NCBI RefSeq assembly: GCF_000518265.1
Contig: NZ_JADG01000003.1
Coordinates: 992,001 to 1,056,000, forward strand
Length of the DNA: 64,000 bases
Source of the DNA: Actinomadura oligospora ATCC 43269
GTDB taxonomy: Bacteria > Actinomycetota > Actinomycetes > Streptosporangiales > Streptosporangiaceae
Direction: 5' to 3'
In this document: positions 33,653-42,942 of the stretch, one piece after another
Numbering within the stretch: position 1 is the stretch's first letter
Layout: each line of letters opens with the position of its first letter
Translations under genes and position numbers: made by a program
Notes under the pieces: model-generated
Seen by the model: only the letters and a program-made list of their open reading frames with translations
Told to the model about the DNA's origin: nothing
Database searches by the model: none

Positions 33653-36600
33653 ATGGTTTTCATCCGGGTGCTGGGCGCGTTCGCGACCGACGTGGACGGA
33701 GAGGCCGTCCACCTCGGCGGGCCTCGGCAGCGGGGCGTGCTGGCCCTTCTGGTGGCGGCGCGCGGGCAGGTCGTGCCGGTCGATCGGATGATCGAGGACC
33801 TGTGGCGCGGGGAGCCGCCCGCGCGGGCGCTGATGTCCTTGCAGGCGTACGTGTCCAACCTGCGCCGGCTGCTGGAGCCAGGACGTCCGCCGCGCACGCC
33901 GGCCCGGTTGCTGGTGAGCGCGTCGCCCGGGTACGCGCTGCGGCTGCCGCCGGAGTCGGTCGACGCGTGGCGGTTCGAGGGCCTGCTCGACCAGGCCCGC
34001 GCGGACGCCGACCCGCGCGCCGCCCGGGCCCGGCTCGCCGAGGCGCTGGGACTGTGGCAGGGACCGGCGTTCGCCGAGGTCGCCGACGAACCGTGGGCGG
34101 CCGCCGAGACGGCCCGGCTGAACGAGCTGCGCCTGGTCGCCACCGAACTGCACGTCGCGGCGGGTCTGCGGACCGGCGACCCCGCCGCGGTGGTTCCCGA
34201 GGCCGAGCGGCTCACCCGCGACGAGCCCCTCCGCGAGGAAGGCTGGCGGTTGCACGCCCTGGCCCTGTGGAGCAGCGGCCGCCAGGCCGACGCGCTGGCC
34301 ACGCTCCGTCGCGCCCGCGGTGTCCTCGCCGAGGAACTCGGGCTCGACCCCGGCCCGGACCTGACGGCGTTGGAGCAGGCCATCCTCACCCAGCGCACGG
34401 ACGTCCTGCGCGAGACCGTGCCCCCACCACAGCCTCCGCCGTCCGCACCGCCGCCGAGGTCGGCCCCGATCACCGAGGCGACGTTCGTCGGACGCGAGGA
34501 ACAGCTGTCGGCGCTGGTCACCGCCGCCGCAGAGGCCGCCGCCGACGGGGCCCGCATCGCCCTTGTCACCGGCGAGGCCGGGCTCGGTAAGTCGACGCTC
34601 CTGGAACACCTCGGCAGGCGGCTCGAACGTGACGGGTGGCTGGTCGCCGTCGGCCGATGCCCCGAGGTCGACAGCGCGCCGCCCGCCTGGGCCTGGACAG
34701 AAGCATTGCGAGCCATCGCCGCGACTAGGCCCCCGGGCGAGTTCGCGGACGACCTCGCGCCGCTGCTCACCGACACCGGACCGGTGAACGCCGACGCCAC
34801 CGCCGGACGGTTCCGCCTGCGCCAAGCCGTGTGGAAGTGGCTCGCGGCGGTCGCCACGGACCGGCCGGTCGTCCTCGTGCTGGACGACCTGCACTGGGCG
34901 GACGCCGCCACGCTGGAGCTGCTCGGCGGCGGCCTCGGCCTGCGAGCCCCGATCCTGATCGTCGCCGCTTACCGCGCGGACGAGAGCGAACACCTCACCG
35001 ACACGCTGGCCTCCCTCGCGCGCGCAACACCCCTCCGGCTCGCCCTGCCCGGCCTGGACGACACGTCCGTCGCGCAGCTCGTCCGGACCGAATGCGAGGC
35101 CGACGACGAGACCATCGCCGGGATCGCCGAACGCACCGGCGGCAACCCGTTCTACGTGCGCGAAAGCGCCCGGCTGATGAACGGCGAAGGCGCGCTGGTC
35201 GCCCTCTCCGAGGTCCCCGAGGGCGTCCGGGACGTTCTCCGCCGCCGCCTCGCGCGCCTGCCCGAGGGGGGCGTGTCCGTTCTCCGGCTCGCCGCGGTCG
35301 CGGGCCGGGAAAGCTCAGTGGACGTCCTCGTCAAGGCCGCCGACGCCGACGAGGACGGCGTGATGGACGCCCTGGACGCGGGTGTCATCGCCGGGCTCCT
35401 CGACGAGCCCGGACCGGGCCGCGTCCGCTTCGTCCACGCCCTCGTCAGGGACACGCTCGTCGCCGACGTCAGCAGACTGCGCGCCACCCGGATGCACGCC
35501 CGCATCGCCGACGCCCTGGAAGGCACGGACGACATCGCGGCGCTCGCCCACCACTACGCGCGCGCCGGTTCGCCGAAGGCCGTCGGCTACTGCGTCCGGG
35601 CCGCCGAGCTCGCCGAGGCCCGCTACGCCCACGACGTGGCGGTCTGCCTCCTCACCGACGCCGTCGCCAACTCGACCGGACCGGACGAACGCGTCGACCT
35701 GCTCGGCAGGCTGCTGCGCGCGCAGATCCGGGCGGGAGCCGTCGCAGCCGCCCGAAAGACACGCCGTGAAGCCGTGGAGTACGCGGAGTCCCTGGGCCGC
35801 GACGACCTGATGATCGCCGCATTCACCGCGTGGACGGAGCCGACCGCCTGGCAGTCCCGCACGTACGGCACGGTGGACCGGCCCATCGTCGACCGCCTGA
35901 GCCGCCTGCTGAAGCGCGACCTGCCGCCTTCGGTGCGGTCCCGGCTCCTGACGGCGTACGCGAACGAACTGGTCGGCGAGGACGACCCGACCGTTCCGCA
36001 GGCGGCGCAGGAGGCACTCGACCTCGCCACCGACCCCCGGCTGCGGGCCGCGGCGCTCGTGATACTCGCCGAAGTCCACGGCGACGCCGAGCACTGCCGG
36101 GAGCTCGTGGCGATCGGCACCGAGCACGACCTGCCGGTCTACCGCGTCACCGGACTGCTCAACCATGCAGGCGTCGCCGCCGCCGCCAACGACCCGGTGA
36201 CCATGCGCCAGGTGACCACCGAGGCCCTGGAACTCGCGCGCGCCTACCGCATGCCCGAGGCCATCGCCGCCGCCGAGATCGCGCTGGCGGGCCTGGCGCT
36301 CATCGAAGGCCGATACGCCGACGCCGAGCACCTCTACATCAAGGCCGACGAGGGCATGCGGCGCGTCGGATCGGTGCACGCCACGGGCTTCCACCAACTC
36401 GCCCTGGCCGTGCTCTGGCTGAACGACGGCACGCTCGGCGCGCACCTGGACGACGTGCGCGCCCTCCACGCCATGCTCGGCCCCATGGCCTCCGACCTGC
36501 TCGCGCTGGCCCTCCACGCCAACGGCCTGGACGCCGAAGCCCGCGAGGTCCGCGCGTCACCCGGCCCGATCCGCCCCGACTTCTTCTTCACCTTCCTCAC

Positions 36601-36871
36601 AACGTTGCGCGCGATGGCCGTCGTCGCCCTGAACGACCGCGACGCCGCCGAGGAGCTCTACGCGACGCTCCTCCCCCACCGCGACGGCCCCCCGGCAGGC
36701 GCCGCAAGCCTGTCGGTGGCACTCCGCCCGGTCGCCCACACCCTCGGCGAGCTGGCCGTCCTCCTGGACCGCCCCGAAGCCTCCGCCCACTTCACCCAGG
36801 CCGCCACCATCGCCGACCATTGGAACGCCCCCCACTGGGCCGCCGAATCCCGATCAAAATCAACCCCCTGA
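33653..36871 (+). CDS. SARP/AfsR-family regulator with BTAD and AAA domains
   Basis: 1072-residue transcriptional activator. N-terminal OmpR-like winged helix about 1-95 (P-R-Q-R-G-V-L-A-L-L-V-A-A-R), BTAD domain about 100-250, a proline-rich linker (P-P-P-Q-P-P-P-S-A-P), then an AAA/STAND ATPase: Walker A G-E-A-G-L-G-K-S-T near 307-315 and Walker B V-L-V-L-D-D-L-H-W-A-D near 406-416. The C-terminal 500 residues are TPR-like helices. Its size and order match AfsR-type or LuxR-less LAL hybrids. It sits divergent to the hemerythrin-like/flavoenzyme group, which is its most likely target along with its own promoter. ATG 33653 follows the repeats and -10 box. Confidence 0.9.
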   Translation: MVFIRVLGAFATDVDGEAVHLGGPRQRGVLALLVAARGQVVPVDRMIEDLWRGEPPARALMSLQAYVSNLRRLLEPGRPPRTPARLLVSASPGYALRLPPESVDAWRFEGLLDQARADADPRAARARLAEALGLWQGPAFAEVADEPWAAAETARLNELRLVATELHVAAGLRTGDPAAVVPEAERLTRDEPLREEGWRLHALALWSSGRQADALATLRRARGVLAEELGLDPGPDLTALEQAILTQRTDVLRETVPPPQPPPSAPPPRSAPITEATFVGREEQLSALVTAAAEAAADGARIALVTGEAGLGKSTLLEHLGRRLERDGWLVAVGRCPEVDSAPPAWAWTEALRAIAATRPPGEFADDLAPLLTDTGPVNADATAGRFRLRQAVWKWLAAVATDRPVVLVLDDLHWADAATLELLGGGLGLRAPILIVAAYRADESEHLTDTLASLARATPLRLALPGLDDTSVAQLVRTECEADDETIAGIAERTGGNPFYVRESARLMNGEGALVALSEVPEGVRDVLRRRLARLPEGGVSVLRLAAVAGRESSVDVLVKAADADEDGVMDALDAGVIAGLLDEPGPGRVRFVHALVRDTLVADVSRLRATRMHARIADALEGTDDIAALAHHYARAGSPKAVGYCVRAAELAEARYAHDVAVCLLTDAVANSTGPDERVDLLGRLLRAQIRAGAVAAARKTRREAVEYAESLGRDDLMIAAFTAWTEPTAWQSRTYGTVDRPIVDRLSRLLKRDLPPSVRSRLLTAYANELVGEDDPTVPQAAQEALDLATDPRLRAAALVILAEVHGDAEHCRELVAIGTEHDLPVYRVTGLLNHAGVAAAANDPVTMRQVTTEALELARAYRMPEAIAAAEIALAGLALIEGRYADAEHLYIKADEGMRRVGSVHATGFHQLALAVLWLNDGTLGAHLDDVRALHAMLGPMASDLLALALHANGLDAEAREVRASPGPIRPDFFFTFLTTLRAMAVVALNDRDAAEELYATLLPHRDGPPAGAASLSVALRPVAHTLGELAVLLDRPEASAHFTQAATIADHWNAPHWAAESRSKSTP

Positions 36872-37002
36872 CCGGCCCCACGACGTCGGCCCTACGACGC
36901 CGATGAAGCGCGAGGTCCTCGCTCTCCGCCGCCAGGGCAGGACCGCTGACGGCCGACCAGTTGGAATCCATCACGCGCCATAGCCGACGCCATCGTGGTG
37001 GG

Positions 37003-37992
37003 CTAGGGCTTGGTGGGGAGTTGGCCGGCCTTGTTCACCACGCCGCGTTGGAGGATGGCGGTGATGGCGGTGGTCATGCCCTTCTTGGCGTTTTTGGTGT
37101 CTTCCACCATGGAGCCGCGTTCACCAAGGTAGGTGAGTGTCTTCCGGTCGAAGATCCACTCGTTGCGCTCGCCGTAGGCGACCAGCGCGACGGCCACGCC
37201 GTGCCGGCCGGCCGCGTCGACCGAGTCGGGCACCACGACCACACCGGGGATCCTGGCGGCGGCGCGGTAGATGGCGGCGGCGAGTTCGGGCGGCAGGATC
37301 TGCTCACCCAGTAGCTGGCCGAGCGCCTGGAAGGCCGCAGCGTCGCGGGCGGATGGGGCGGCGGTCTTGCCGGACTTGGGAATTTTGGCGTAGACGCCGT
37401 CCAGCAGCGCGCCCGGCTCAGTCGGCAGGGCGGCGAGCTTGCGGTAGGTCATGTCCTTCCCGGTGCCGACCAGGGGCAGTTTCCGGCCGCCCTCGCGGAG
37501 CAGGCCGTGCCCGCCCACGCTTTGCGCCAGCCAGATCTCCCGCTCCCGCAGCGGCTCCAGCACCCGCGGCCCGTTCTCCTCCTGGCTGGTCCAGGCGACC
37601 TTGCTCTTGATGTAGACGAACTGGTCATCGCGCACGGGCGGGGCGGTCTGGTGCGCGGCGGCCAGCGAGATGCGGTCCAGCAGCACCGTGGCATTGTTCT
37701 GGTCACCGGCCCCGGCCGCAGGCGGACGCGAGGGCGAGGTGTGCCCACCGAGCGGGAGGGCGAACAGGCCCGCCGCCACGGCCGCGGCCGCCAGCGGGAC
37801 CGCCAGCAGGGCCGGCCGACGGCGCTTCGGCCGTCGCGGGGCGGTCGCGGGCTCTTCGATCTGCAGCATCAGATGATCCTTGAGGAGTCGGCGCCGGCCG
37901 GCGGAGAGCTCGGGGTCGCCCGGGGGCGGCAGGAGCCGCACGAGCTCGGAGAGCTCGTCGGGTTCGGGGCCGCGCCGTGGGGTGCCGTTCAC
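37003..37992 (-). CDS. CU044_5270 family membrane-anchored protein
   Basis: 329 residues. A short cytoplasmic N-terminus (about 1-57, with D-P-E-L-S-A-G-R-R-R-L-L) precedes one TM helix at about 60-82 and a large extracytoplasmic domain (D-Q-F-V-Y-I-K-S-K-V near 123, R-E-R-E-I-W-L near 148). This matches the CU044_5270 family, which is regularly encoded directly after ECF sigma factor genes and may act as an anti-sigma or sensor partner. The start overlaps the sigma gene stop (ATGA). It ends in V-N-K-A-G-Q-L. Confidence 0.83.
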   Translation of the reverse strand: MNGTPRRGPEPDELSELVRLLPPPGDPELSAGRRRLLKDHLMLQIEEPATAPRRPKRRRPALLAVPLAAAAVAAGLFALPLGGHTSPSRPPAAGAGDQNNATVLLDRISLAAAHQTAPPVRDDQFVYIKSKVAWTSQEENGPRVLEPLREREIWLAQSVGGHGLLREGGRKLPLVGTGKDMTYRKLAALPTEPGALLDGVYAKIPKSGKTAAPSARDAAAFQALGQLLGEQILPPELAAAIYRAAARIPGVVVVPDSVDAAGRHGVAVALVAYGERNEWIFDRKTLTYLGERGSMVEDTKNAKKGMTTAITAILQRGVVNKAGQLPTKP

Positions 37993-38609
37993 GAGTGCCT
38001 CTCCTGCCTCGCCCCGACCGCGGGCTCGCGGTCGTCACCAATGAGCTGTCCGCCGCCGAACGCCGGTTCCCGTTCGGCGGCGGTGAGTCTGCGCAACCGG
38101 GCGCGGGCTCGCGACAACCGTGACCGCACGGTGCCCTCGGCGATGCCGAGCGCCTCGGCCGCCTCCGCGTAGTTCAGGCCCGCCCACACGCACAGCGTGA
38201 ACACCTCGCGCTCGGCCTTGCGCAACCGGCCCAGCGCGACGCGGGCGGCGGCCAGCTCCTCGGCATCGGCGAGCCGTCCCACCAGCTCCTCGGAGAAGTC
38301 CGGCACCACCTCCCGGACGGGCAACCGGCCCATCGCCGCCTCATGCCGCCGCGCGGACCGCGCCGCGTTGCGCAGGACATTGGTCGCGATACCCAGCAGC
38401 CACGGCCGCAGCGACTCGCCCTCCAGCCGGATTCTCTCCCGCACCCGCCACGCCTCCAGGAAAGTGAGCGACACGACGTCCTCGGCCGTCGCCCAGTCCC
38501 CGCAGACCCGGACCGCATATCGGTACACGACCCGTGCGTGCTCATCGAAGAGGTCCCCGAACGCGACGGGGTCACCTGCCCGTATCCGGGCTCGCGCTGA
38601 CAACTCCAC
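37989..38609 (-). CDS. ECF-type RNA polymerase sigma factor
   Basis: 206 residues. Region 2 about 18-88 (F-D-E-H-A-R-V-V-Y-R-Y-A-V-R, then A-E-D-V-V-S-L-T-F-L-E-A-W-R) and region 4 about 125-175 (L-R-K-A-E-R-E-V-F-T-L, then L-N-Y-A-E-A-A-E-A-L-G-I-A-E-G-T-V-R-S-R-L). Regions 1 and 3 are absent, as in ECF sigmas. The 30-residue tail after region 4 is unconserved. It is translationally coupled to the CU044_5270 gene, its probable regulator. Confidence 0.9.
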   Translation of the reverse strand: MELSARARIRAGDPVAFGDLFDEHARVVYRYAVRVCGDWATAEDVVSLTFLEAWRVRERIRLEGESLRPWLLGIATNVLRNAARSARRHEAAMGRLPVREVVPDFSEELVGRLADAEELAAARVALGRLRKAEREVFTLCVWAGLNYAEAAEALGIAEGTVRSRLSRARARLRRLTAAEREPAFGGGQLIGDDREPAVGARQERHS

Positions 38610-39268
38610 ACCCTGTCCTGTCCAACCGTCCCGTCCGGTTCCCTGTGATCCCGGTCATGATGACGAACACCCCGGATGACCGGTCCCCACAGCCGGGTCA
38701 TCGAGTCGGTTGGGAACTAGCCACCTCGCGACCGACGGCGGGCCACGCGGGCGCCGCGCGCCGGATCACGCCCCCACAACCGGGCGGTTTCGGGACGGGG
38801 GCGGCGTCCGCGCAGCTCACCAGCGTTCCCGTATCGAGCGCTGCGTTGGTCGGGTTGGACGCTGTGTCGACCCGGAACTCGGGGCCGTGTCACCAGAGGA
38901 AGCCGGCTCTGCGCGACGGCGGCGACGGTTCATGCAACGCAACAATGATCATTCTGCGAGACCTCTGGATCACGCGCGGGTTCAGCAGTCGAGTCGGCCG
39001 GTCACTCGTGGATGGATCGCCGGGTCGGTGTGGTCGTGGTGGCTCGCCAGGTGGGTGTTAGGCAGCGGTACCGGCTCATCGACGCCTCGACGCCTCGCGC
39101 TGTATTCGACAGGCTCAGTCGCGCATGGGCGCAGGTGCCGGGGCGGCAAATTGACCCATGGATGAGGGGAGCAAATGAACCTTCTGGCGGGTCTTTGGTT
39201 TCCGTAGATTTATCTCTGTCAGCAAGAAAGACCTGGTCAGTGGCCGGGTTGAAGCTCTGGGAGAGATC
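38610..39268. other. 659-bp spacer, no gene supported
   Basis: No reading frame here has family features or a ribosome site. Near the right end TTGGTTTCCGTAGATTT (about 39197-39213) contains a TAGATT -10-like box that may belong to the cupin gene promoter. Confidence 0.4.
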
Positions 39269-39775
39269 ATGAACGCTGCGCTGAACCTGTCGTCCGCCGC
39301 TTCCGTCCTGGTGCGCGCCGACGAGGCCGAGATCGTCGAGGACGGCGCGCTCAGCCTGATCACGCTGCTCGCCGACGCGGGTGAGACCGGCGGCGCGCTC
39401 ACCGCGAACAAGGCCACCCTCCGCAAGGGGTCGCCGGGCGCTCCGGCGCACTTCCACGCCAAGGCCACGGAGATGTTCCTCGTCCTGGACGGCACGGCGC
39501 GCTTCCTCGTGGACGACGAGATCGTGACGGTCGAGAAGGGCGGCTTCCTGACCGTCCCGCCGCGGGTGCCGCACGCCTTCGCCCCGGCCCCGGACGCCGA
39601 GGCCGAGCTGCTCGTCGTCTTCACGCCGGGCATGGAGCGCTTCGACTACTACCGCCTGCTGGAGCGCGTCTACCGCGGCGAGGCCACGATGCAGGACATC
39701 CGCGACAGCTCGGAGAAGTACGACAACCACTACTTCGAAAGCCCGGTGTGGGCCAAGGCGCTGGCCGAGGGCTGA
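39269..39775 (+). CDS. Cupin-domain protein (quercetinase-like)
   Basis: 168-residue single-cupin protein. Motif 1: P-A-H-F-H-A-K-A-T-E-M-F-L-V-L-D-G near residues 58-74, with two His and one Glu for metal. Motif 2: P-P-R-V-P-H-A-F near 97-104 (third His). The C-terminal region (M-E-R-F-D-Y-Y-R-L-L) is common in actinobacterial quercetin-2,3-dioxygenase-like cupins. GGGAGAG precedes the ATG. It is monocistronic with a strong terminator after it. Confidence 0.83.
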   Translation: MNAALNLSSAASVLVRADEAEIVEDGALSLITLLADAGETGGALTANKATLRKGSPGAPAHFHAKATEMFLVLDGTARFLVDDEIVTVEKGGFLTVPPRVPHAFAPAPDAEAELLVVFTPGMERFDYYRLLERVYRGEATMQDIRDSSEKYDNHYFESPVWAKALAEG

Positions 39776-39787
39776 CCCTCCGCGTTC

Positions 39788-39813
39788 GGCTCGGAGGGGT
39801 GCCCCTCCGAGCC
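39788..39813 (+). terminator. Strong hairpin terminator after the cupin gene
   Basis: Perfect 12-bp stem GGCTCGGAGGGG/CCCCTCCGAGCC with a 2-nt loop, 12 nt after the stop. Confidence 0.7.
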
Positions 39814-40041
39814 TGGCCATGTCGATTCCCCCCATTCTGCGCAAGCGGTCCTCGTCATGCCCTCCACCACACACGCCGCGCCGCAGCCCGCGCGATCGCG
39901 CTCCTGGCGCTGCTCGTTGTCGCGTTCGGTGGGGTTCCTGCTGCTGGGCAGAACACCCGACCAGGTCTGGCGCCACCGCTCGTTTGCCTGCCGAGTCAGC
40001 GACCTCATCTCGGGTTCGGTTTCTACGCCACGAGGGGAAGC

Positions 40042-40383
40042 TCAGGTCGACTGGGCGCGTGCCTGCGCGTACATCTGCATCCACGCGCAGGCCACCTCGA
40101 TCGGGCCGAACAGGGTACGGCCCAGCTCGCTCAGCGCGTACTCCACCCTCGGCGGGTTCTCCCCGTAGTCCGTGCGCCGTACCAGCCCGTCGCGCTCCAT
40201 GGCCCGCAGCGACTCGGTCAGCACCTTGGGGGTGATGCCCCCGAGCGCGGTCTGCAGCTCGGTGAACCTGCGCGGCTCCTCCCGCAGGCACGCCGCGATC
40301 CTCACCGTCCACTTGCCGCCTATCTTGATCGGCGGCAGGCCGGGCGCGCACCCGGCGAACATGTCCTGTTCAAGTGGGGGCAT
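40042..40383 (-). CDS. HxlR-family transcriptional regulator
   Basis: 113-residue winged-helix protein. The family signature K-W-T-V-R-I near residues 23-28, F-T-E-L near 39, G-I-T-P-K-V-L-T-E-S-L-R near 49-60, and the wing R-R-T-D-Y-G-E-N-P-P-R-V-E-Y-A-L near 68-83 are all present. A Cys at about 12 lies where redox or aldehyde-sensing HxlR proteins carry theirs. It is divergent from the flavin hydroxylase, which it presumably controls. Confidence 0.88.
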   Translation of the reverse strand: MPPLEQDMFAGCAPGLPPIKIGGKWTVRIAACLREEPRRFTELQTALGGITPKVLTESLRAMERDGLVRRTDYGENPPRVEYALSELGRTLFGPIEVACAWMQMYAQARAQST

Positions 40384-40389
40384 GCCTCC

Positions 40390-40429
40390 ACACTATCGTT
40401 GCGGTAAGCGGCCATAGCGGACCTAACGT
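40390..40429. promoter_or_regulatory. Back-to-back leaderless promoters of hxlR-type and hydroxylase genes
   Basis: On the plus strand TAACGT (40424-40429) lies 6 nt before the ATG at 40436. On the minus strand TAGTGT (40395-40390) lies 6 nt before the ATG at 40383. The 52-bp spacer also holds an imperfect dyad (CTATCGTTGC ... GCGGCCATAG) that would overlap both, a plausible HxlR site. Confidence 0.55.
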
Positions 40430-40435
40430 CTGCCC

Positions 40436-41848
40436 ATGGATACCGATGTGATCGTCGTGGGGGCCGGCCCTACCGGCCTCATGCTCGCCGCCGAACTCGC
40501 CCTCGGCGGTGCCTCCGCGCTGGTGGTCGAGGCGCTGCCCGAGCGCAGCGGCCAGTCCAAAGCACTGGGGGTGCAGCCGCGCACCGCCGAGGTGCTGGAA
40601 CTGCGCGGCCTGCTGGAGCCGCTGCTGACCGGCGGCGTCCAACGGGTACCCGGCGGGCACTTCGCCGGAATGCGGCTGGACTTCACCGCCTGGGACACCG
40701 CCCATCCCTACATGATCGGCACACCGCAGTCGAAAGTGGAGCCGGTGCTGGAGGGACGGGTGCGTGAGCTCGGCGTGCGCGTGCTGCGCGGCCAGCCACT
40801 GGTGGAGCTGTGGCAGGACGACACGGGGGTGAGCGCACGTCTAGGGGACGGCGCCGTACTACGGGGGGCCTGGCTGGCAGGCTGCGATGGCGGGCGCAGC
40901 ACCGTACGGACGCTACTGGGGGTGGATTTCCCCGGCCTGGAAGGCCGGCAGGCGATGGCGGTGGCCGACATCAGGCTCGCCGGGCGGGTGGGGGCACGCT
41001 GGCGGCTGCCGGAGATGACACCCTCGCCGGCCGGCCGCGCCTACCTGACGCCGCTGGAGGGCGGGGTGCACCGGATCCTGTTCTACGGGCCCGAGCAGCA
41101 GGACCTGCCGCGCGAGGCGCCGGTCACCGAGCAGGAGGTCGGCAGGGCGCTGATGCTACTGCCCGAACCGGAGGCGCGCCTGGAGTCGATCGTGTGGGCC
41201 TCGCGCTTCAGCGACGCCTCCCGGCAGGTGGAGGACTACCGGCACGGACGAGTGCTGCTGGCCGGCGACGCCGCCCACATCCACTCCCCGATGGGCGGGC
41301 AGGGCCTGAACCTGGGCGTGCAGGACTCCTTCAACCTGGGCTGGAAGCTGGCCGCCCAGGTGCGCGGGCACGCGCCCGCGCACCTGCTGGACACCTACCA
41401 CGCCGAGCGTCACCCAGTGGCGGCCAGGGTGCTGGCCAACACCCGCGCCCAGTCGCTGCTGCTGGTGGCCCAGGAGGAGCATCTGGCGCTGCGTGAGATC
41501 GTGGCCGGCCTGCTGGCGGTACCGGAGGCCAACGCGGTGATCGCGGGCATGATCTCCGGGCTGGACATCCACTACGAGCTGCCCGGCCCGGCGCACCCGC
41601 TGCTGGGCCGGCGCCTGCCCGGCGCGTCCGCGCTGCCCGACAGGCGCGGCGCGCTGCTGGGGGCGGGCTCGGAGCTGCGGACGCTGGCCGGCCAGTGGGG
41701 TTCCAGGGGGGCGGTCCCGCAGGAGGCAGGGCAGGAGACCGCGAACGAAGCGGTGCTGGTACGGCCGGACGGCTATGTCGCCTGGGCCGGACACCGGGAG
41801 CAGGACCTGGCCGAGGCGTTGCACCACTGGTTCGGGCCGCCGGCCTGA
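40436..41848 (+). CDS. FAD-dependent aromatic hydroxylase (PheA/TfdB-type)
   Basis: 470-residue class A flavin monooxygenase. FAD motif V-V-G-A-G-P-T-G-L near 7-15, the D-G motif A-G-C-D-G-G-R-S-T-V-R near 149-159, and the second FAD motif L-L-A-G-D-A-A-H-I-H-S-P near 278-289 followed by G-G-Q-G-L-N-L-G. A thioredoxin-like C-terminal domain is present in shortened form (about 380-470). This architecture is shared by phenol hydroxylases and polyketide hydroxylases such as the RdmE group. The divergent HxlR regulator suggests induction by a phenolic or quinone. Confidence 0.88.
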   Translation: MDTDVIVVGAGPTGLMLAAELALGGASALVVEALPERSGQSKALGVQPRTAEVLELRGLLEPLLTGGVQRVPGGHFAGMRLDFTAWDTAHPYMIGTPQSKVEPVLEGRVRELGVRVLRGQPLVELWQDDTGVSARLGDGAVLRGAWLAGCDGGRSTVRTLLGVDFPGLEGRQAMAVADIRLAGRVGARWRLPEMTPSPAGRAYLTPLEGGVHRILFYGPEQQDLPREAPVTEQEVGRALMLLPEPEARLESIVWASRFSDASRQVEDYRHGRVLLAGDAAHIHSPMGGQGLNLGVQDSFNLGWKLAAQVRGHAPAHLLDTYHAERHPVAARVLANTRAQSLLLVAQEEHLALREIVAGLLAVPEANAVIAGMISGLDIHYELPGPAHPLLGRRLPGASALPDRRGALLGAGSELRTLAGQWGSRGAVPQEAGQETANEAVLVRPDGYVAWAGHREQDLAEALHHWFGPPA

Positions 41849-41964
41849 GCCCGAGCCGCGGAGAGCGGGCCGTGTGTGCCCCACCCCCACAGAGCCACGG
41901 ACGTGGGCAGGTAACGGCGACGGGCATGCGGCCGCACGTTCAACGCCGGGTTCGGGCACGACGA

Positions 41965-41995
41965 CGCGGCCCCGGGGGGCAGGCTCGGGGCCGCG
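41965..41995. terminator. Bidirectional hairpin between hydroxylase and MBL genes
   Basis: Perfect 10-bp stem CGCGGCCCCG/CGGGGCCGCG with an 11-nt loop, placed between convergent genes and 16 nt from the MBL stop. Confidence 0.55.
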
Positions 41996-42010
41996 CTCCA
42001 ACAGGCTCGA

Positions 42011-42829
42011 TCAGCCGATCGGTGGTGCGAGGTATTCCAGCGCGTAACCGTCGCCGGAGGGGGTCACGCGGGCGATGCCGGGTGAGTCGAGGTGGGCGCC
42101 GGCCACGAAGTGGTGGGGTCGGGCCAGTTGTTCGAGGAGCGCCGCTCGCGCGGCCCGCGCCTGGGGCTGGTCGCCGTCGAGTTCCCAGGTCACGTTCGGC
42201 TGATCGAACTGGAGCGTGGGAACGTGAACGGTGTCGCCCCAGGCGAGAAGGCGGCCGGCGCCGCTGCTGACCTCGTAAACGGTGTGACCGGGTGTGTGGC
42301 CCGGCGTCGGGATCGCCGTGGCCCAGTCGTTGATCGCGACCTTCTCCGACACGGGGACGACCCGGTCGCGGATCGGCTCGAGCCGTCCGGTGAACACCGA
42401 GGTGTCGCCCGCGCCGATCCACACGCGCTCGAGATTGGCGAACGCCTCTGAACCGTTCGGCGCGATCAGGCCGCTCACGTGGTCTTCGTGCTTGTGGGTG
42501 ATGGCCACGTCGGTGACACCGGCGCGGTCGACTCCCGCTTCGTCGAGCGCGTCGTAGATCAGTCCCATGGTGGGGTCGTGCCAGGCGTTGGACGCGCCGG
42601 TGTCGATGAGAAGCGACCGCGTGCCGTCGGTGACGAAGAAGGCGTTGACCGACAGCCGCAGGTTGTCGCCGACCAGCGGGACGGCGTCCGGCAGCTCGCC
42701 GAGCGCGTACCCGTCCTCATCGCGGAGCCGCGTCGGCGGCATGTCGATGTACCCGTCTCGCAACGAGACCACCTGCAGATCGCCGAAGTCGAACGTGGCG
42801 TGGAGCCGCCCACTCGAGATCAAACGCAT
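42011..42829 (-). CDS. MBL-fold metallo-hydrolase
   Basis: 272-residue metallo-beta-lactamase-fold enzyme. Metal motif T-H-K-H-E-D-H near 107-113, next His in T-P-G-H-T-P-G-H near 175-182, Asp in A-W-G-D-T-V-H near 196-202 and a final His in A-G-A-H-L near 244. This resembles the AHL-lactonase/AttM-like branch, but a specific substrate cannot be assigned. ATG 42829 is chosen for its GGAGG. It is divergent from an XRE-cupin regulator across a 113-bp spacer with a 34-bp operator. Confidence 0.87.
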   Translation of the reverse strand: MRLISSGRLHATFDFGDLQVVSLRDGYIDMPPTRLRDEDGYALGELPDAVPLVGDNLRLSVNAFFVTDGTRSLLIDTGASNAWHDPTMGLIYDALDEAGVDRAGVTDVAITHKHEDHVSGLIAPNGSEAFANLERVWIGAGDTSVFTGRLEPIRDRVVPVSEKVAINDWATAIPTPGHTPGHTVYEVSSGAGRLLAWGDTVHVPTLQFDQPNVTWELDGDQPQARAARAALLEQLARPHHFVAGAHLDSPGIARVTPSGDGYALEYLAPPIG

Positions 42830-42862
42830 GGAACCTCCGTCATGTTGGGCGCACATCGTGCA

Positions 42863-42896
42863 TCTCCGATAGAAGATACAGATCTTCTATCGGAGA
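42863..42896. promoter_or_regulatory. 34-bp perfect inverted repeat (operator)
   Basis: Arms TCTCCGATAGAAGAT and ATCTTCTATCGGAGA are perfectly complementary over 15 bp with a 4-nt spacer, and AT-rich compared with the neighbourhood. It lies midway between the divergent MBL and XRE-cupin genes, and a TACACT -10-like box follows at about 42903. It is the best candidate binding site of the XRE-cupin protein. Confidence 0.8.
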
Positions 42897-42942
42897 AACC
42901 ATACACTGTGTGCGGCGCAGCACCCCATCGACGAGGAGCACG

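Noticed and set aside
32885..34993. 702-codon minus-strand frame across the SARP N-terminus
   Set aside because: Only the last 212 codons (hemerythrin-like protein from 33523) are real; the upstream part is antisense of the SARP gene.
38710..39272. Overlapping plus-strand open frames between the sigma factor and cupin genes
   Set aside because: No ribosome sites, no domains and Arg/Gly-rich composition; treated as non-coding.
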